Of a DNA stretch of 64,000 nucleotides, positions 26,285 to 35,241 are shown piece by piece (the stretch's first letter is position 1; each line of letters begins with the position of its first letter). The position numbers were made by a program, and so were the translations under genes. The notes beneath the pieces are model-generated. The model was not told where the DNA came from and did not search any database. It was given only the letters and a program-made list of their open reading frames with translations. The stretch is taken from the NCBI GenBank assembly GCA_942493055.1, contig OW818680.1, positions 5,828,001 through 5,892,000 on the forward strand. Direction: 5' to 3'. Source of the stretch: CAIZQW01 sp942493055. GTDB taxonomy: Bacteria; Verrucomicrobiota; Kiritimatiellia; RFP12; UBA1067.

Positions 26285-27346
26285 CTACTCGCTTTTCTTC
26301 TCGTCCGTAGCGGGCTTCGGCTCCTCTTTGGGCTTGACCACGTCGGCGCGGCGTTTTGAGAAGTTGTCAGCGCTGCTTGACGGAATCAGGTAGGTCCATT
26401 TGCCGGCATGGGCATTGAACTGTTCGATCTTTGTTATGAGCGCAGCATTTTCAGTCTCATTCGTGCCCGTCGGAGTAAAGAGTGCGCTCACCTTGAAATA
26501 GCGGTCAGCACCCACGCTGTTTCCAACCTTTGCCGTATAGACTTCACCGGACTTCAGTGTTGCCGTGTAGACGACACCTGTTGTGAAGCCGCCCTGCTCT
26601 TCTGTTAAGGCCGGATCAGCAATGCTGCTGAAGGTAAGACTGCTAAGTGCGGAGTCGATGCTGTAGAGCTTGGACGTGTCCATCTCTTCCTTCGCGCCGA
26701 GCCCTGCAAGGGTCCAGTTTCCGTCCTTGCGTTCCAGTTTCAGCGTCTCTCCGCTGACCTTGAACTCCGCAGTCGTCACCTCTGAACCCGGAACCGAGGA
26801 GATTTGTGTCTCGGTCCAGCTCTTGGGGTCGCCATCAAAGGCGTCCAGCGTCTCCTTGACGAGATAGACGGTCTCGCCTTCGGTGGCCACATAGCGTCCA
26901 TCCGGAAACGCTCCGCCGCCATACATGGCCATCTGGCCAGTGGCTTCGCGCATGCGCTTCTCGCCGAGGCGGAGGATCGCCAACGACTTTCCTTCTGCGC
27001 TTTGCAGATCCACCAGAATGGCATTCTCCATCTTCTTGTTACGTTCGACCTGCCCGATCTTCAGGTCCGTTAGGCTGAGCAAGTTTGCGCGAATCTTGGT
27101 GATGTCCGCAGGATAGTTGAAGAGCGTCTCCAGGGTCCAGCCCGCATCCGTCCCTTTCAGGATGAGATTCTTCTTTCCATTCGTGGTCACTTCGATCCGT
27201 CCGACCTGACTCAGGTCAACGGATTTCAAAACCGGCTTGCCGGCGAGGGAGGGGGTCTTGATACGGCCGAGGTTGGAACTCCAGTAGGCAAGTCCGCCCA
27301 GTACCACGGCAGTCACGACAAGTGTTGTTACTTTTTTCGCTGTCAT
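26285..27346 (-). CDS. DUF4340 protein of the Gld-type ABC exporter operon
   Basis: A 353-residue protein with one N-terminal membrane anchor (TTLVVTAVVLGGLAYWSSNLG) and a long extracytoplasmic region containing repeated beta-strand/threonine-rich segments (GRIEVTTNGKKNLILKG, RYVATEGETVYLV, WTLETLFNYPAD). This is the DUF4340 family, which regularly follows GldG-like genes in ABC operons. The C-terminus is charged (KPKEEPKPATDEKKSE). Its molecular role is unknown; it probably works as the periplasmic partner of the transporter. It is the last gene of the four-gene operon. Confidence 0.82.
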   Translation of the reverse strand: MTAKKVTTLVVTAVVLGGLAYWSSNLGRIKTPSLAGKPVLKSVDLSQVGRIEVTTNGKKNLILKGTDAGWTLETLFNYPADITKIRANLLSLTDLKIGQVERNKKMENAILVDLQSAEGKSLAILRLGEKRMREATGQMAMYGGGAFPDGRYVATEGETVYLVKETLDAFDGDPKSWTETQISSVPGSEVTTAEFKVSGETLKLERKDGNWTLAGLGAKEEMDTSKLYSIDSALSSLTFSSIADPALTEEQGGFTTGVVYTATLKSGEVYTAKVGNSVGADRYFKVSALFTPTGTNETENAALITKIEQFNAHAGKWTYLIPSSSADNFSKRRADVVKPKEEPKPATDEKKSE

Positions 27347-27367
27347 CTTCTGTAACTCCTTTAGAAA

Positions 27368-29257
27368 TTAACGTTGTTTTTTGCGTTGGACACCGCGCCA
27401 GATTCCCACGCAGATGACGAGGAACGGGACGAGTGCGATATTCACGACTTTCAACTGCAAGCCGAGCAGTTCAATCTCATGGTTCAGGCTCTTGCGGACA
27501 TTCTTGAGCTGCTTGCGCGTATCTGCCTGCGTCTTACGGAACTGCTCGATCTCCGCTTGCTGTTCGCGAGAGAGGATCATGCGCTCCGTACCCTTCTTCT
27601 GCTGCTGCAACTCGCTGAGGCGCTGCTGCGTCTCCTGGAGCCGCTGTTGCAAGGTCTCCTCCTCAACTTGCCACTTCTTCATGGCCGTGGCTTCGAGGCG
27701 ATCGACCTTGGTGAAGGGACGGTTGAAGTTGCCGCGCGAACGCACGCCGATCAGTTCCTGACGGCCTGCGAGCTGTTCGACTGTGTTGCCGAAGAGCGTC
27801 ATATTGTCGTTGATCGGCTGTGCGACATTGCCGAAGAGGGACTGCATGACTTGGACGCAGAACTGGTCGTTAATAAAGTCAGCATCTGCGAAGAGCATCA
27901 CATTGCCGTTGCCGGAGGTCAGCCCATTTATCGGTGCGTTGGTCGAGCCTTCCTCAACAAGACCGTTCGGGAAGGCGCTCGTGAACTTGCCCTGCAGACG
28001 TGCCGCGAGTGTACGCTGCACACCGTCCGGCTTCAACTGCGCGCGCATGGCGCCCATGCCGAACTGCGCGTTCATCTGGTCCACCAGGCAGGTGTTGTCC
28101 TTGGAGGAGCGGAGCAGGGGCGTGACCGTGATCTCCTTGTTCGCTGCGATCTCAAAAGAACCGGAGAAGGGGAGCATGATTTGTGAAAGCTGCGCGGTCA
28201 GCAAATCGTCCTTGGCCGTGTTTGCTGGGGTCAGCGAGAGGAAGGCCGGATTATCCTCGCCGCGGCCATTGCCGGCATTCAACTTTGTGGAGGCTGAAAG
28301 GTCGGCGACAATCTTGGTCGTGTCAAAGGTGACGCCCCATGTTGTGAAGAGCTTGCCCAAGGTGGAGGGGCCTGCCTGGCCGCCGCCCATCTGCATCATC
28401 ATGGGATTCTGCTGCTGCTGATTGGCAGAGAAGTCCGCGATGCTGAAGGGATCGACGAGCGCAATGAGACGGCCGCCGCGCAGGACAAATTGATCCAGGG
28501 CGAAGAGCGTCTTATCCGCCAGATTCTTGGGATGGATCACAACAAGCGTCGTGATGTCCGGTGCAATCGCATCGGTCTCCATCTCGACTTCGCGGACCGT
28601 GTAGTCCTTCTTGAGTTCCTGGAAGACCATCCATCCTTGGTCCGGCTTCTGACGCTGGCGCTGCATCATCATGGGGTTCATGGGCTGACCCAGCACGCTG
28701 AGGCTGCTCATCACGCCGATGACGGGTTTCTCATGCCATGCGACGCGTGTAATGAGGCGTGTAACATCATATTCGAGTGTCGCCTCTGTGCGCGGATTGA
28801 GACCTGCCATCACCTGCTGGTTGTCACCGCTGACCGCCACAAGGCCGAAGTAGACGGGCTGACCTAGCATGGAGGTCTGCTGAGGCTCCACACCATAACG
28901 CTGCGCCCACTCTTCTGAGTCTGAATCCGGCTTGGGGTCATACTCTTCCAGGACGAGACGTCCGCCGCTGGCGAGTTCATACTCCTTGAGCAGATCGCAG
29001 ACTTGGTCGGCGTAGGTTTTCAACATCATGGGCATCTCTGCGGAGCTGCGGCTGAAATAAAATTTCAGCGTCACATCCTTGGGGAGCTTGCTCAGGAGTT
29101 CACGGGAACCCGTGGAGAGGGTGTAGAGCTTTTCAGCGGTCAGGTCCGCGCGGATGCGCAGGTTGGAGACAATGACATAGATTGCCCCGGTGATGACCAG
29201 CAGGCAGGCCAAGCCCAAGGCGCCTGTGGTGAAACGTTTGTAAGAAGTCGTTGCCAT
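27368..29257 (-). CDS. GldG-like ABC transporter accessory protein
   Basis: The start at 29257 (MATTSYKRFTTG) has taggag eleven bases upstream; a longer frame from 29305 overlaps the permease. The 629-residue protein has an N-terminal helix (LGLACLLVITGAIYVIVSNL), a large GldG/ABC_transp_aux domain (TAEKLYTLSTGSRELLSKL, VLRGGRLIALVDPF), a coiled coil of about 90 residues near the C-terminus (LQQRLQETQQRLSELQQQ) and a final membrane helix. It partners the permease and ATPase encoded upstream. Related gld genes serve gliding in Bacteroidetes, but homologues in non-gliders act as exporters of unknown cargo. Confidence 0.88.
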   Translation of the reverse strand: MATTSYKRFTTGALGLACLLVITGAIYVIVSNLRIRADLTAEKLYTLSTGSRELLSKLPKDVTLKFYFSRSSAEMPMMLKTYADQVCDLLKEYELASGGRLVLEEYDPKPDSDSEEWAQRYGVEPQQTSMLGQPVYFGLVAVSGDNQQVMAGLNPRTEATLEYDVTRLITRVAWHEKPVIGVMSSLSVLGQPMNPMMMQRQRQKPDQGWMVFQELKKDYTVREVEMETDAIAPDITTLVVIHPKNLADKTLFALDQFVLRGGRLIALVDPFSIADFSANQQQQNPMMMQMGGGQAGPSTLGKLFTTWGVTFDTTKIVADLSASTKLNAGNGRGEDNPAFLSLTPANTAKDDLLTAQLSQIMLPFSGSFEIAANKEITVTPLLRSSKDNTCLVDQMNAQFGMGAMRAQLKPDGVQRTLAARLQGKFTSAFPNGLVEEGSTNAPINGLTSGNGNVMLFADADFINDQFCVQVMQSLFGNVAQPINDNMTLFGNTVEQLAGRQELIGVRSRGNFNRPFTKVDRLEATAMKKWQVEEETLQQRLQETQQRLSELQQQKKGTERMILSREQQAEIEQFRKTQADTRKQLKNVRKSLNHEIELLGLQLKVVNIALVPFLVICVGIWRGVQRKKQR

Positions 29258-29273
29258 AATATAAATTCTCCTA

Positions 29274-30020
29274 TTAACTAGCTTTACGATTGTCAGTGAC
29301 CACATGCGCGGCAGCCAGCATGAAGGTGATCACACCCACATAGTAGGCGATATCTGCGAAGTCGATCACGCCGCGACGCATGGACTCAAAATGCTGCATG
29401 AGGCTGCACTCAGCAACAGCGTTGACGACGCTGGGATGGATGCCCCATTGCGCAACAGCATTGATGACCGGATCAAAGCCGATGATCAGCATGAAGAAGC
29501 AGATGGCCAGAGCGATCACGAAGCCGATCACCTGACTGCGCGAGAGGGCCGAGGCGAAGACACCGATGGCCACGCAGGCGCCAGAGAGGAAGAACGATCC
29601 CACGTAACCGCAGAAGACCGCGCCGAAGTCCGGATGGCCGAGCCAAGCCGTAGTGATCACGACCGGGAAGGTCAGCGCAAGGGCGATACCAATGAAGGCC
29701 CAAGCTGCCAGAAACTTGCCGACCAAGGCTTCGACGAGCGTCACCGGCAGTGTCAAGAGAAGCTCGATGGTGCCGGTGCGACGTTCTTCAGCCCAGAGGC
29801 CCATGGTGGCCGCAGGGACCAACAGCAGGTAGACCCACGGATGCCAGAAAAAGAAGGGCATGAGGTTGGCCTGACGCCGTTCGTAGAAGGCCGCCACGCC
29901 GAAGGTCAGGAAGCCGACCAGGACGAGGAAGGCGACCAGGAAGACGTACGCGACAGGGGAATCAAAATAGGACTTGAACTCGCGCTTAAAAATAGCGTTA
30001 ATGGTTTTGAGGTTCGACAT
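29274..30020 (-). CDS. ABC-2 type permease (GldF-like)
   Basis: A 248-residue membrane protein with six hydrophobic helices. It starts with the typical INAIFKREFKSYFDSPVAYVFL and contains WAEERRTGTIELLLTLPV, the coupling region of GldF/ABC-2 permeases. It lies three bases after the ATPase gene and 16 bases before the gldG-like gene. It forms the membrane channel of the exporter; cargo is unknown. Confidence 0.9.
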   Translation of the reverse strand: MSNLKTINAIFKREFKSYFDSPVAYVFLVAFLVLVGFLTFGVAAFYERRQANLMPFFFWHPWVYLLLVPAATMGLWAEERRTGTIELLLTLPVTLVEALVGKFLAAWAFIGIALALTFPVVITTAWLGHPDFGAVFCGYVGSFFLSGACVAIGVFASALSRSQVIGFVIALAICFFMLIIGFDPVINAVAQWGIHPSVVNAVAECSLMQHFESMRRGVIDFADIAYYVGVITFMLAAAHVVTDNRKAS

Positions 30021-30023
30021 GGC

Positions 30024-30743
30024 TTAAGCCTCCTTCATGGTCAGTTTACGGAACACCACATCCAGACGTCCCTGCGGATCCTTGGCGCGCAATTCGGCAG
30101 GGGTGCCGTTCGCAACGATTGTGCCGTTTGCAATCACGATGGCGCGCGTGCAGACCGCATCGACCTCCTCGAGGATATGTGTGGAGACAATGATCGCCTT
30201 GTCAGCGGACATCTCCTTGATCATCTGGCGCACCACGAACTTCTGGTTCGGGTCGAGTCCGTCCGTGGGCTCATCCATGATCAGCACCTGCGGATCATGC
30301 AGGATGGCCTGCGCAAAGCAGGTGCGCTGGCGATAGCCCTTGGAGAGGGTTTCAATCGTCTGCTTCCTGACGGATTCCAAGCGGCTCTTTTCGATGGCTG
30401 CTTCGACCTTCTTGTTCAGGTCTGCGCCCTCGAAACCACGGATGCGGCCAATGAAGGTGAGAAAATCTGTCACGCTCATTGTGTGATAACTTGGCGCGTT
30501 TTCCGGCAGGTATCCGATGCAGCGCTTGGCTGCGACCGGGTCGGTTTGAATATCGTGTCCGCAAATGACAGCTGTTCCCGAAGTCGGCGGGAGAAAGCCG
30601 GTGATCATTCGCATGGTGGTTGATTTTCCCGCGCCATTTGGCCCGAGAAACCCCAGAACTTCGCCTTTCTCCACTGTAAAAGAGACGCCTTTTACAGCTT
30701 GAATCACGCCGAAGCTCTTCGTGAGGTTGTTGACAGTCAGCAT
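30024..30743 (-). CDS. ABC transporter ATP-binding protein (GldA-like)
   Basis: A 239-residue ATPase with Walker A GPNGAGKST (about residue 36), Q-loop region GYLPENAPSY, signature LSKGYRQR, Walker B VLIMDEPTDGLD and the switch histidine in IIVSTHILEEVD. It powers the permease encoded next. The four genes 30743 to 26285 run on one strand with very short gaps and form one operon. The presence of YLPENAPSY is typical of the gliding/Nos-type export subfamily. Confidence 0.93.
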   Translation of the reverse strand: MLTVNNLTKSFGVIQAVKGVSFTVEKGEVLGFLGPNGAGKSTTMRMITGFLPPTSGTAVICGHDIQTDPVAAKRCIGYLPENAPSYHTMSVTDFLTFIGRIRGFEGADLNKKVEAAIEKSRLESVRKQTIETLSKGYRQRTCFAQAILHDPQVLIMDEPTDGLDPNQKFVVRQMIKEMSADKAIIVSTHILEEVDAVCTRAIVIANGTIVANGTPAELRAKDPQGRLDVVFRKLTMKEA

Positions 30744-30747
30744 GCTG

Positions 30748-30924
30748 TTATCCTCGCTTGTTTAGTAGGTTAAATGAAAACAACATTGCGACCAACAAGA
30801 TCGCAAAACAGCCTATTTTAAGCAGAATCCATACCAATTTTGATCTGGAAATAAAGTTAGGGGTAATGACTGTCACATTCTTGACAGATAGGATTAGATT
30901 CTGGCATTCTACAACTAAAAACAT
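30748..30924 (-). CDS. Possible small membrane protein upstream of the ABC operon
   Basis: A 58-codon frame starting at 30924 (MFLVVECQNL) encodes one convincing transmembrane segment near its end (LVWILLKIGCFAILLVAMLF) and stops with NKRG four bases before the ATPase start. Its last codons contain the gcgagg ribosome site of the ATPase gene. The start has no strong ribosome site, and the REP cluster begins just upstream, so this may be the remains of a longer gene or only a leader. No family is recognised. Confidence 0.28.
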   Translation of the reverse strand: MFLVVECQNLILSVKNVTVITPNFISRSKLVWILLKIGCFAILLVAMLFSFNLLNKRG

Positions 30925-30955
30925 GGGGTCAGGAGGTTGTCGCATGAAAGAAAAC

Positions 30956-31110
30956 GTAGCGGGAGCTTCCAGCTCCCGGCAGCAAACGTGGGAGCAGGAT
31001 GCTCCCACTAATTTGCGTGAGCAGGAGACGGAGGAGGGTGGCGCATGAAAGGAAAAGTAGCGGGAGCTTCCAGCTCCCGGCAACAACGGGAGCAGGATGC
31101 TCCCGGTACT
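30956..31110. repeat. REP pair, tandemly duplicated, upstream side of the RAYT gene
   Basis: Two copies (30956-31008 and 31057-31106) of the unit gtagcgggagcttccagctc followed by gggagcaggatgctccc; each holds two small hairpins. The preceding ggaggttgtcgcatgaaaga and ggagggtggcgcatgaaagg are also similar, so about 100 bp including the ribosome site and ATG was duplicated. The second copy overlaps the first codons of the transposase gene. Confidence 0.85.
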
Positions 31111-31719
31111 GCTGGCACGTTGTGGGAGTACTTCAACCCCCTAACGGAAATTGATATTCGGACAGGCGGAAATCTGCCGCACTGGGAACAAGGCACAGTC
31201 TGGTATTTCGTCACGTTTCGGCTGGCCGATGCGCTGCCTGTTGCCGTCATTGAGGAGATGAGACAACAGCGCGAACAGTGGAGGAAGAAACACGATCTCA
31301 GCAATCTCTCACGGGAGGAACTGGCGGAATATCATCGTCTGTTCTCTGAACGCTATGAAAATCTCCTGAATGCGGGCAGCGGCTCCTGCGTCTTACGCGA
31401 TCCGCAGAATGCCGAAATCGTCGAGGGAGCTTTTCGTTATTTTCAGGGCCAGCGCTATGACCTTGATGAATATGTGGTCATGGCCAATCATGTCCATGTC
31501 TTGGTCAAGCCACTGGCCGGACACGGGCTGACCGATATTCTGCACTCTTGGAAATCCTTCACCGCTAATCAAATCAATCGGAGGCTCAACCGTCAGGGAC
31601 AGCTCTGGCTGCACGAGTCCTACGACCATATCGTGCGCAATGAGCCTGCCATGTGCGCCATCCGTCGTTACATTCGCGATAATCCGGTCAAAGTAGCGGG
31701 AGCTTCCAGCTCCCGGTAG
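31045..31719 (+). CDS. REP-associated tyrosine transposase (RAYT, Y1-Tnp family)
   Basis: A 224-residue protein of the IS200-like Transposase_17 group. It has the HUH motif NHVHVL (H149, H151) and the candidate nucleophile Y193 in ESYDHIVRNE. RAYTs bind and cleave REP hairpins as single-stranded DNA. Here REP copies flank the gene on both sides: the first 20 codons (VAGASSSR...) and the last eight codons plus the TAG stop (KVAGASSSR) are read from REP sequence. The ATG at 31045 has a ggaggg ribosome site; a TTG at codon 26 (before WEYFNP) is an alternative start. It could mobilise the family of gggagcttccagctccc repeats. Confidence 0.88.
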   Translation: MKGKVAGASSSRQQREQDAPGTAGTLWEYFNPLTEIDIRTGGNLPHWEQGTVWYFVTFRLADALPVAVIEEMRQQREQWRKKHDLSNLSREELAEYHRLFSERYENLLNAGSGSCVLRDPQNAEIVEGAFRYFQGQRYDLDEYVVMANHVHVLVKPLAGHGLTDILHSWKSFTANQINRRLNRQGQLWLHESYDHIVRNEPAMCAIRRYIRDNPVKVAGASSSR

Positions 31720-31831
31720 CAAACACGGGAGCAGGATGCTCCCGTTACTTTGTGGGAGCAGGATGCTCCCGCTACTTTGTGGGAGCAGGATGCTCCCGTT
31801 ACTTTGTGGGAGCAGGATGCTCCCGCTACTT
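31693..31831. repeat. REP array, downstream side of the RAYT gene
   Basis: One gtagcgggagcttccagctc unit (31693) is followed by four copies of gggagcaggatgctcccg with a 9-10 base gctactttgt/gttactttgt linker, giving a 27-bp period from 31727 to 31831. The first unit overlaps the end and stop codon of the RAYT gene; the last touches the stop of corA on the opposite strand. The period and the palindromic unit argue against CRISPR. Confidence 0.88.
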
Positions 31832-31833
31832 TC

Positions 31834-32910
31834 TCAGAGCCATTTACGTTTGCGGAAGGCATAGATTAAAATGGCAGTAATCAAAATAATGAGTCCCCAG
31901 AACCAGAGATAGCCATACCGCCATTTAATCTCAGGCAGGAACTCGAAATTCATCCCATAGACACCTGCCAGGAAGGTCAGGGGCATGAAGATGACGGAGA
32001 TCACGGTGAGCAGGCGCATGGTTTCATTCATGCGGTTGTTGATGGAGGTCATGTGGCATTCCAAAGCGGCATTCAACAAGTCGCGGGTGAAGTCAAGAGA
32101 GTCCGCCAACTTGATGGTATGGTCATACGCATTGCGAATAAAGGGTTCGGTTTCTGGTCCGATGGAGGGTGAACGTTCGAGCGCCAGCACGGCTTCGCGA
32201 AGCGGCCAGAGGCTTTTGCGGGCGGTCAGTAAGTCGCTCCTGATCCGATGAAGCCTCGCCATGATGGAGTTGTCTGGCGGTTTCGTGAGAATTTCATCCT
32301 GCACCTCTTCGATCTGCTCTTCAATTTCCGCTAAAACAAAAAAGTAACCGTCGATGATGGCATCGAGCAGGCTGTAGGCGAGGTAGTCGGAACCCATGTT
32401 ACGGATACGCCCGCGGCTGTTACGCAGACGGGCCCGGACCGGATCAAAAAGTCCCGTCTCTGTTTCGCGGATGGTGAGGAGTTCATCCGGTGTGATAATG
32501 AACGAGATCTGGTCGCTCTGGAGATCCGCGTATTTATCTGGGCGGTACAGCCGGCGTAAAAAGACAATGGTATATTTGTCGGCATCCTCTACCTTCGGAT
32601 GCTGGTCAATATGGACCAAGTCTTCAACGTGGAGCGGGTGGATGCCGAGGCGATCACTCAGGGCGCTTAACAAGGGGATGTCTTTCAAGCCAACCCAGTC
32701 AATCCATGTCAGTTCTTCTGAGCCGAGGTAGGGTTCCATCTCGGCGCACGTCTGACACCGCACCTCCTTTAAATCGCCTGTTTTAAAATCAAAGACGCGA
32801 ACCACGGTAGGGGTTTGTTCGCGATCGCCGATATAAACGAGATCCGGTGGTGGAACGAAAGGCGTATCATGCTCTGGAACTGAAGGGTTCTGATTGATTT
32901 CCTCGCTCAT
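31834..32910 (-). CDS. corA: CorA family magnesium/divalent cation channel
   Basis: A 358-residue protein. The N-terminal cytosolic domain (about 1-290) contains LTWIDWVGLKD and HPLHVEDLVH and long helices such as IEEQIEEVQDEIL. The C-terminus has two membrane helices, with the selectivity motif YGMNFE after the first and the positive tail FRKRKWL. These are CorA hallmarks; the pentamer conducts Mg2+ (or Co2+/Ni2+) across the inner membrane. The gene stands alone, with the REP array at its 3' end. Confidence 0.94.
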   Translation of the reverse strand: MSEEINQNPSVPEHDTPFVPPPDLVYIGDREQTPTVVRVFDFKTGDLKEVRCQTCAEMEPYLGSEELTWIDWVGLKDIPLLSALSDRLGIHPLHVEDLVHIDQHPKVEDADKYTIVFLRRLYRPDKYADLQSDQISFIITPDELLTIRETETGLFDPVRARLRNSRGRIRNMGSDYLAYSLLDAIIDGYFFVLAEIEEQIEEVQDEILTKPPDNSIMARLHRIRSDLLTARKSLWPLREAVLALERSPSIGPETEPFIRNAYDHTIKLADSLDFTRDLLNAALECHMTSINNRMNETMRLLTVISVIFMPLTFLAGVYGMNFEFLPEIKWRYGYLWFWGLIILITAILIYAFRKRKWL

Positions 32911-32950
32911 AAGCCACCTCGTCGTTTAGTTGGTGTATGTCATCTGATTT

Positions 32951-34024
32951 TTACAGCGCGGCAACGACCAGGTCGCCGATCTGGGTGGTCGTGTACCCCA
33001 TCTGATTGGCGAGTTGGCTCTTCATCTTCGGTGTGGTTTTGGCGATAGCCGCCTCGATTGCTGCACCCGCCGCTGTTTCGCCCAGTGCGGTCAGCATCAT
33101 GGCTGCAGCGCCAATCGCCGCGATCGGATTGATGGCGTTCTTGCCGGTCCACATGGGCGCTGTCCCGCCGATCGGCTCGAACATGCTGACGCCGAAAGGA
33201 TTGATGTTTCCGCCTGCGGCGACACCCAGTCCGCCCTGCGTAATCGCTGCAAGGTCCGTGATGATATCGCCGAACATATTCTCCGTGACAATCACGTCAA
33301 ACATCTCCGGGCTCGAAACCATATAGAGGCAGGTCGCATCCACATGATAATATTCGCGCTTCACATCCGGATATTCCGTGCCGATCTCATCAAAGACGCG
33401 ATTCCAGAGTTCGTACATAAAGGTCAGCACGTTTGATTTCCCGACGAGTGCCAGGGTGTTGTTGGGGCCGATGCCACGGGCCTTCTTGCCGTTTTTACGT
33501 GCATAATCAAAGGCGTAACGCAGGCAGCGCTCGACCTGGTCGTAAGTATACATCATCTGCTGGACAACGACTTCATCCTTCGTGCCCTTGCGAGAACTGC
33601 CGCCAATACCCGTGTAAAGGCCGCCACTGTTTTCACGGATCACGCAGTAGTCGATCTCCCTGGAGCCTTTATTCCTAAGGGGGCTCTCGACGCCAGGATA
33701 GAGTTTAACAGGGCGCAAATTGATGTACTGGTCGAGTTCAAAACGCAACTTCAAGAGAACGCCCTTTTCAAGGATGCCGGGCTTGATGTCCGTATGGCCA
33801 ATCGCGCCGAGATAGATCGCCTGGAATCCGCGCAGTTCCTCAAGCGTGGCATCGGAGACAGTCTCGCCAGTCCGCAGATAACGTGCGCCTCCTAAATCAT
33901 AGGTCTTTTTTTCAAGCGTGAAGCCAAATTTCTGAGCGGCTGCCTCGAGAACTTTGCACCCTTCGCCAATCACTTCAGGCCCCGTGCCGTCACCTGGAAC
34001 AACAGCGATTTTGTACGTCTTCAT
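32951..34024 (-). CDS. Isopropylmalate/isocitrate dehydrogenase family protein (paralogue 1)
   Basis: A 357-residue NAD(P)-dependent beta-decarboxylating dehydrogenase. Landmarks are VPGDGTGPEV, LGAIGHTDIKPG, LRFELDQYINLRPVKLYPG with substrate arginines, VIRENSGGLYTG, the YHVDATCLYMV aspartate region, TENMFGDIITDLAA and EPIGGTAPMW. The RENSGG(L)YTG loop mixes features of isopropylmalate dehydrogenase (RELxGG) and isocitrate dehydrogenase (RENTE), so leuB is likely but not certain. A closely similar second copy lies at 40267. No leuA, leuC or leuD is in the window. Confidence 0.85.
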   Translation of the reverse strand: MKTYKIAVVPGDGTGPEVIGEGCKVLEAAAQKFGFTLEKKTYDLGGARYLRTGETVSDATLEELRGFQAIYLGAIGHTDIKPGILEKGVLLKLRFELDQYINLRPVKLYPGVESPLRNKGSREIDYCVIRENSGGLYTGIGGSSRKGTKDEVVVQQMMYTYDQVERCLRYAFDYARKNGKKARGIGPNNTLALVGKSNVLTFMYELWNRVFDEIGTEYPDVKREYYHVDATCLYMVSSPEMFDVIVTENMFGDIITDLAAITQGGLGVAAGGNINPFGVSMFEPIGGTAPMWTGKNAINPIAAIGAAAMMLTALGETAAGAAIEAAIAKTTPKMKSQLANQMGYTTTQIGDLVVAAL

Positions 34025-34083
34025 TCAGTCTTCCTCTTTTGTGCTAATTTCAAAAAAAACGAGGGCGTATGACACGCCACGGG

Positions 34084-35235
34084 TTAAAGGGTGTCAATGG
34101 GTTTTGGGGAAAATGTTCGTGCTACTGAAAGCAGATGGAGCGGAATGGGGAGATGCTGAGGACAGTGCGAAAGACATTTTTCACATCTGATGCAGGCGCT
34201 TGCCCTTTCGTTCGGTTGCATGCACTCATACAGGATTTGGGGTAAGCGATTTCCGCCTTGTGCAAGCGTATGCGCTGTATACAAGGCAAACATTTCCGGG
34301 ATGTTGATGCCGACAGGACAATACTTCAGGCAATACCCGCATGCAGTGCAGGGGATCTCGACTTCGTCACGGAAGACCGAGCAGACCTTTTCGAGCGTCG
34401 CTTTTTCAACAGCAGAGAGTCCGCCAATGGAGGACGTTGACGCGGCCTTGAGATTCTCGTCAAGTTGTTGCCGCGAACTCATTCCACTGAGAACAGTGCC
34501 CACGTCCGGCTGATTCCATAGCCAGCGCAACGCTGTGGCAACCGGATCCAAGCCCGCGTCATTAAAAAGGTGCTTGGCTTGGGGAGGCAACTTGGCATCG
34601 CTTAAGAAGCCGCCGAGCAGGGGCTCCATGATTGCGACACCGATGCCCTTGGATGCGGCATATTGCAGACCGCGCATGCCGGCCTGTGTCTGCGGATAGG
34701 CGTAGTTATATTGGATCTGGCAAAAGTCCCAGTCGTAGGCATCGATGATGGTCTTGAATAGATCAAAGTCATCATGGAACGAGAAGCCGGCATAGCGGAT
34801 GCGGCCGCTCTTCTTGAGTTCATCGATCCAGCGGATGGATTCCGCCTTCTGAACCGTCTTCCAATAGTTCTTGTTCAGCGTGTGCAGCAAATAGAAATCA
34901 ATCCGGTCGGTCTGAAGGCGCTTCAACTGCGTTTCAAATAAGGGGGTCTGATCAGCATACGCGGTGACTTCCCAGATCGGCAGTTTGTCTGCAATATAAA
35001 CTTTGTCGCGCCAGCCATTGTTCAGCGCTTCAGCCAGAAACCCCTCGCTTGTCCCGTTATGGTAGGGATACGCGGTGTCGGCATAGTTGATGCCTGCGTC
35101 AAAGGCCGCCTCCATCAATTCGATGGCCTGTGGCCCGACGACCTCGCCGTCAGGGCCTGTCGGGAGTCGCATGGTGCCCATGCCCAATGCAGAGATTTTT
35201 TCTTTGACGCGCTTGCCGTACGAACGATAGACCAT
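34084..35235 (-). CDS. Aldo/keto reductase with C-terminal 2x[4Fe-4S] ferredoxin domain
   Basis: A 383-residue protein. The AKR barrel has the catalytic tetrad D53 and Y58 (YADTAYPYH), K84 (ADKLP) and H118 (LLHTLN). The last 100 residues bear two cysteine clusters, CTACGYCLKYCP and CIRCEKCLSHCP, each fit to hold a 4Fe-4S centre. This fusion is common in anaerobes, where ferredoxin-linked electrons replace or supplement NAD(P)H. Substrate is not known. The gene ends close to the dehydrogenase at 34024 and starts 6 bases after the UDP-sugar enzyme, so the three may be cotranscribed. Confidence 0.92.
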   Translation of the reverse strand: MVYRSYGKRVKEKISALGMGTMRLPTGPDGEVVGPQAIELMEAAFDAGINYADTAYPYHNGTSEGFLAEALNNGWRDKVYIADKLPIWEVTAYADQTPLFETQLKRLQTDRIDFYLLHTLNKNYWKTVQKAESIRWIDELKKSGRIRYAGFSFHDDFDLFKTIIDAYDWDFCQIQYNYAYPQTQAGMRGLQYAASKGIGVAIMEPLLGGFLSDAKLPPQAKHLFNDAGLDPVATALRWLWNQPDVGTVLSGMSSRQQLDENLKAASTSSIGGLSAVEKATLEKVCSVFRDEVEIPCTACGYCLKYCPVGINIPEMFALYTAHTLAQGGNRLPQILYECMQPNERASACIRCEKCLSHCPQHLPIPLHLLSVARTFSPKPIDTL

Positions 35236-35241
35236 AGTGAA

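Noticed and set aside
29304..30623. A long open frame (439 codons) on the + strand over the ABC genes
   Set aside because: It is antisense to the clear ATPase and permease genes and its product is low-complexity with no recognisable domain.
31727..31831. Four regularly spaced 17-18 bp repeats resembling a small CRISPR
   Set aside because: The repeats are palindromic REP hairpins with 9-10 base linkers that are nearly identical; no unique spacers and no cas genes.
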